Shown one piece after another: positions 62,477 through 64,000 of a stretch of 64,000 nucleotides of DNA (position 1 is its first letter; each line of letters begins with the position of its first letter). Both the position numbers and the translations under genes were made by a program. This stretch comes from Amycolatopsis orientalis DSM 43388 (GTDB taxonomy: Bacteria; Actinomycetota; Actinomycetes; Mycobacteriales; Pseudonocardiaceae): the NCBI RefSeq assembly GCF_000411975.1, contig NZ_ASXG01000058.1, positions 45,851-109,850 on the forward strand. Reading direction: 5' to 3'. The notes under the pieces are model-generated. The model did no database searches and was not told the DNA's origin. It saw only the letters and a program-made list of their open reading frames with translations.

Positions 62477-63517
62477 GTGTCCAGGCAGCGGGTTCCGGTA
62501 GTGCTCGTCGCGGGTTTTCTCGGCGCCGGGAAGACCACGATGCTCAACCATCTGCTCGCCAACCGCCAAGGCGTCCGGGTCGGGGTCGTGGTGAACGACT
62601 TCGGCCAGGTGAACATCGACGCGCTCGCGGTGGCCGGGCAGGTCGACACGATGGTGTCGCTGGGCAACGGCTGCCTGTGCTGCGCGGTCGACGCGAGCGG
62701 GCTCGACGCGATGCTCGGCAAACTGTCGCGGCCGGAGGCCGGCATCGACGTGATCGTGGTGGAGGCCAGCGGGATCGCCGAACCCCGCGACCTGCTGCGG
62801 CTGATGATCGCCAGCGAGAACCCGGACATCCGGTACGGCGGGCTGGTCGAGGTGGTCGACGCCGTCGAGTTCGAGGCCACGCGGGCCCGGCATCCGGAGC
62901 TGACCGAGCATCTGCGGGTCGCCGACCTGGTGGTGCTCAACAAGGCCGACCGCGCCGAGCCGGACGCCCTGGCCAAGGTGCGGGCGATCGTCGAGGAGCA
63001 CGCGCCGGGGGTGCCGGTGCTGGCGACCGAGCGCGGACGGGTCGATCCGGGATTGTTTTTCGATCCCCGGCCCCGGGAAACGTACGGGCAGTTGTCCTTT
63101 GACGATCTGCGCGAGCATGATCATTCCGAGCATTTGCACGCGCAGTACGAGAGCGTGACGTTCACCGCGGACCGGCCGCTTTCGCCCCGGCGGTTTCTCG
63201 CGTTTCTGGAGAGCCGGCCGGCCGGGTTGTACCGGGTCAAAGGGCAGGTGGATCTCGGGTCGCCGGAGTCCCGGTCCCGGTTCGGCCTGCACACTGTGGG
63301 GGCGTTTGTGCAGGTCGAGCGTTCGGCTTGGCCGGCTGGGCCGCGGCGGACCGAGCTGGTGCTGATTGGCGCCGGGATTGATTCCGCGGCTATTGAGCGG
63401 GAGCTCGCTGCTTGTGTGGCTGACGGCGGAGAGCCTGACGAGCGGGGGCTTTTGCGGTTTCTCCGGTATCTCGAGGAGCCGGATGAGGACGAGGCGCGCC
63501 ACGCCGAGGAAACGTAA
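62477..63517 (+). CDS. CobW/COG0523 metallochaperone GTPase
   Basis: 346 residues. G1 motif 'GFLGAGKTT' at about 13-21, the family's metal-binding CxCC in 'GNGCLCCAV' (Cys66, Cys68, Cys69), 'IVVEASGIAEP', and the guanine motif 'NKAD'. The C-terminal CobW_C domain covers about 225-330. It has a His/Glu/Asp-rich segment 'REHDHSEHLHAQ' typical of Zn or Co handling. It delivers a divalent metal to a client enzyme; client and metal are unknown, with no Zur box or nitrile hydratase nearby. The start is GTG 62477, with AGGAGGGG 7 nt upstream; GTG 62471 is too close to that site. Confidence 0.9.
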   Translation: MSRQRVPVVLVAGFLGAGKTTMLNHLLANRQGVRVGVVVNDFGQVNIDALAVAGQVDTMVSLGNGCLCCAVDASGLDAMLGKLSRPEAGIDVIVVEASGIAEPRDLLRLMIASENPDIRYGGLVEVVDAVEFEATRARHPELTEHLRVADLVVLNKADRAEPDALAKVRAIVEEHAPGVPVLATERGRVDPGLFFDPRPRETYGQLSFDDLREHDHSEHLHAQYESVTFTADRPLSPRRFLAFLESRPAGLYRVKGQVDLGSPESRSRFGLHTVGAFVQVERSAWPAGPRRTELVLIGAGIDSAAIERELAACVADGGEPDERGLLRFLRYLEEPDEDEARHAEET

Positions 63518-63591
63518 ACGCGCGGATTGGCGGGCGTGCGGTCGCAGTATGGCTTCGTAGCTCGGACCAGCCTCTTTGGAGGACTAGTTCC

Positions 63592-63861
63592 ATGGCGAAG
63601 ACGATTGCGGCTCGGTGGTACCTCGTGGGTGCGCTGCCGGAGGACGATCCGGTCGCGCATGTGATGACCCGGGCGGACGACCTGCGGTATCGGCGGTCTG
63701 CCTGCGGGGAGAGGGAGTCTCGGACCTGGACGCCGATCGATTTGACGGAGCCCGGGACCGGGCATGTCACGCCTTGTCCTGGGTGTGCGGCCAGTTTGGC
63801 TGGGGTTCCGGTGGGGGTCGGGGCTGAGGAGCAGCTGGCGTTTGATTTGCCGTTGGGGTGA
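63592..63861 (+). CDS. Small conserved-looking protein of unknown function with Cys cluster
   Basis: An 89-residue protein, not recognised. It is soluble, with Cys38 in 'RSACGERES' and a CxxC pair Cys62/Cys65 in 'VTPCPGCAAS', suggesting a small Zn or Fe site. ATG 63592 has GGAGGA about 9 nt upstream, and third-position bias is consistent with coding. It starts 74 bp after the CobW gene in the same direction, so shared transcription and a metal-related role are possible but unproven. Confidence 0.65.
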   Translation: MAKTIAARWYLVGALPEDDPVAHVMTRADDLRYRRSACGERESRTWTPIDLTEPGTGHVTPCPGCAASLAGVPVGVGAEEQLAFDLPLG

Positions 63862-63939
63862 GGGGGCTGCTCGTCGCCTGGCGGCGACATTGCAGTTCGG
63901 TGAGTTGGCGTGGGGCACCCCGAAGCTTGATTGTGCTGA

Positions 63940-63997
63940 CGGTCTGAGGGTGGTTGTCAAGGCGGGAAAGCGTGCCTTGACAACCACCCTCAGACCG
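63940..63997. terminator. Perfect 24-bp inverted repeat (hairpin)
   Basis: Arms 63940-63963 and 63974-63997 are exactly complementary over 24 nt with a 10-nt loop. It lies 78 nt after the small Cys protein gene, at the window edge. It could be a terminator for that gene or for one converging from outside the window, or a mobile palindromic repeat; no relation to the other hairpins is seen. Confidence 0.55.
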
Positions 63998-64000
63998 CAG

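Overview
The window is about 70% GC, with strong G/C bias at third codon positions, many GTG starts, ATGA/GTGA stop-start overlaps and several genes whose -10 box sits 6-8 nt from the start codon (leaderless pattern). It carries an SsgA-like developmental protein, RsbW/STAS anti-sigma genes, an MDMPI (mycothiol-dependent isomerase) fold protein, GlgC plus a GT4-type GlgA, LysG/LysE, a DnaE1-type polymerase and an SAH riboswitch on metH. Together these indicate a filamentous actinobacterium, most likely Pseudonocardiaceae (Amycolatopsis-like). The placement is inference from gene content and base composition.

Layout. 1-8.6 kb: a tightly overlapped plus-strand operon with a Dpp-type ABC transporter (one permease is fused to an ATPase), a NanA/DapA-type aldolase, a GH42 beta-galactosidase and a secreted GH33 sialidase with a LamG-like tail. 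It reads as a sialoglycan scavenging operon. A TauE/SafE exporter and a GntR-UTRA regulator follow on the minus strand. 10.4-16.2 kb: an SGNH hydrolase broken by an amber codon, a GT1 glycosyltransferase, glgC-glgA, a PrmC-like methyltransferase and UspA. 16.4-27.1 kb: an SRPBCC/acyl-CoA-ligase fusion, a divergent lysG/lysE pair, a MarR-ABC2 efflux operon, a class A penicillin-binding protein followed by a CdiI-type immunity gene, and a benzoate/aminobenzoate-type CoA ligase. 27.4-34.8 kb: an anti-sigma kinase/STAS pair, an FMN glutamate-synthase-like protein, and metH behind an S-adenosylhomocysteine riboswitch. 34.8-41.5 kb: carboxylesterase, flippase-like membrane protein, GT4, aldo/keto reductase, STAS and SsgA-like genes. 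41.6-46.5 kb: a sugar ABC operon with a FucI/AraA-fold isomerase under a -35/-10 promoter with a LacI-type operator. 46.9-56 kb: a giant fused acyl-CoA carboxylase and dnaE1, converging. 56.1-63.9 kb: a PadR regulator with a collagen-like N-terminus, an SHS-family MFS transporter sharing a PadR-like site, flavodoxin, CynX-like MFS, an NDPK-like protein, a CobW GTPase and a small Cys protein.

The most unusual structures are two intergenic arrays of decaying tandem copies of a neighbouring gene end: the 5' end plus ribosome binding site of an ABC permease at 21.3-21.8 kb, and the 3' end of a glycosyltransferase at 37.3-37.8 kb. Other items worth attention are the glycine/proline-rich PadR and its 20-bp-arm operator, the SAH riboswitch, the amber-interrupted hydrolase, the SRPBCC-ligase fusion, an NDPK-like protein with a conserved catalytic His, and several long perfect hairpins.
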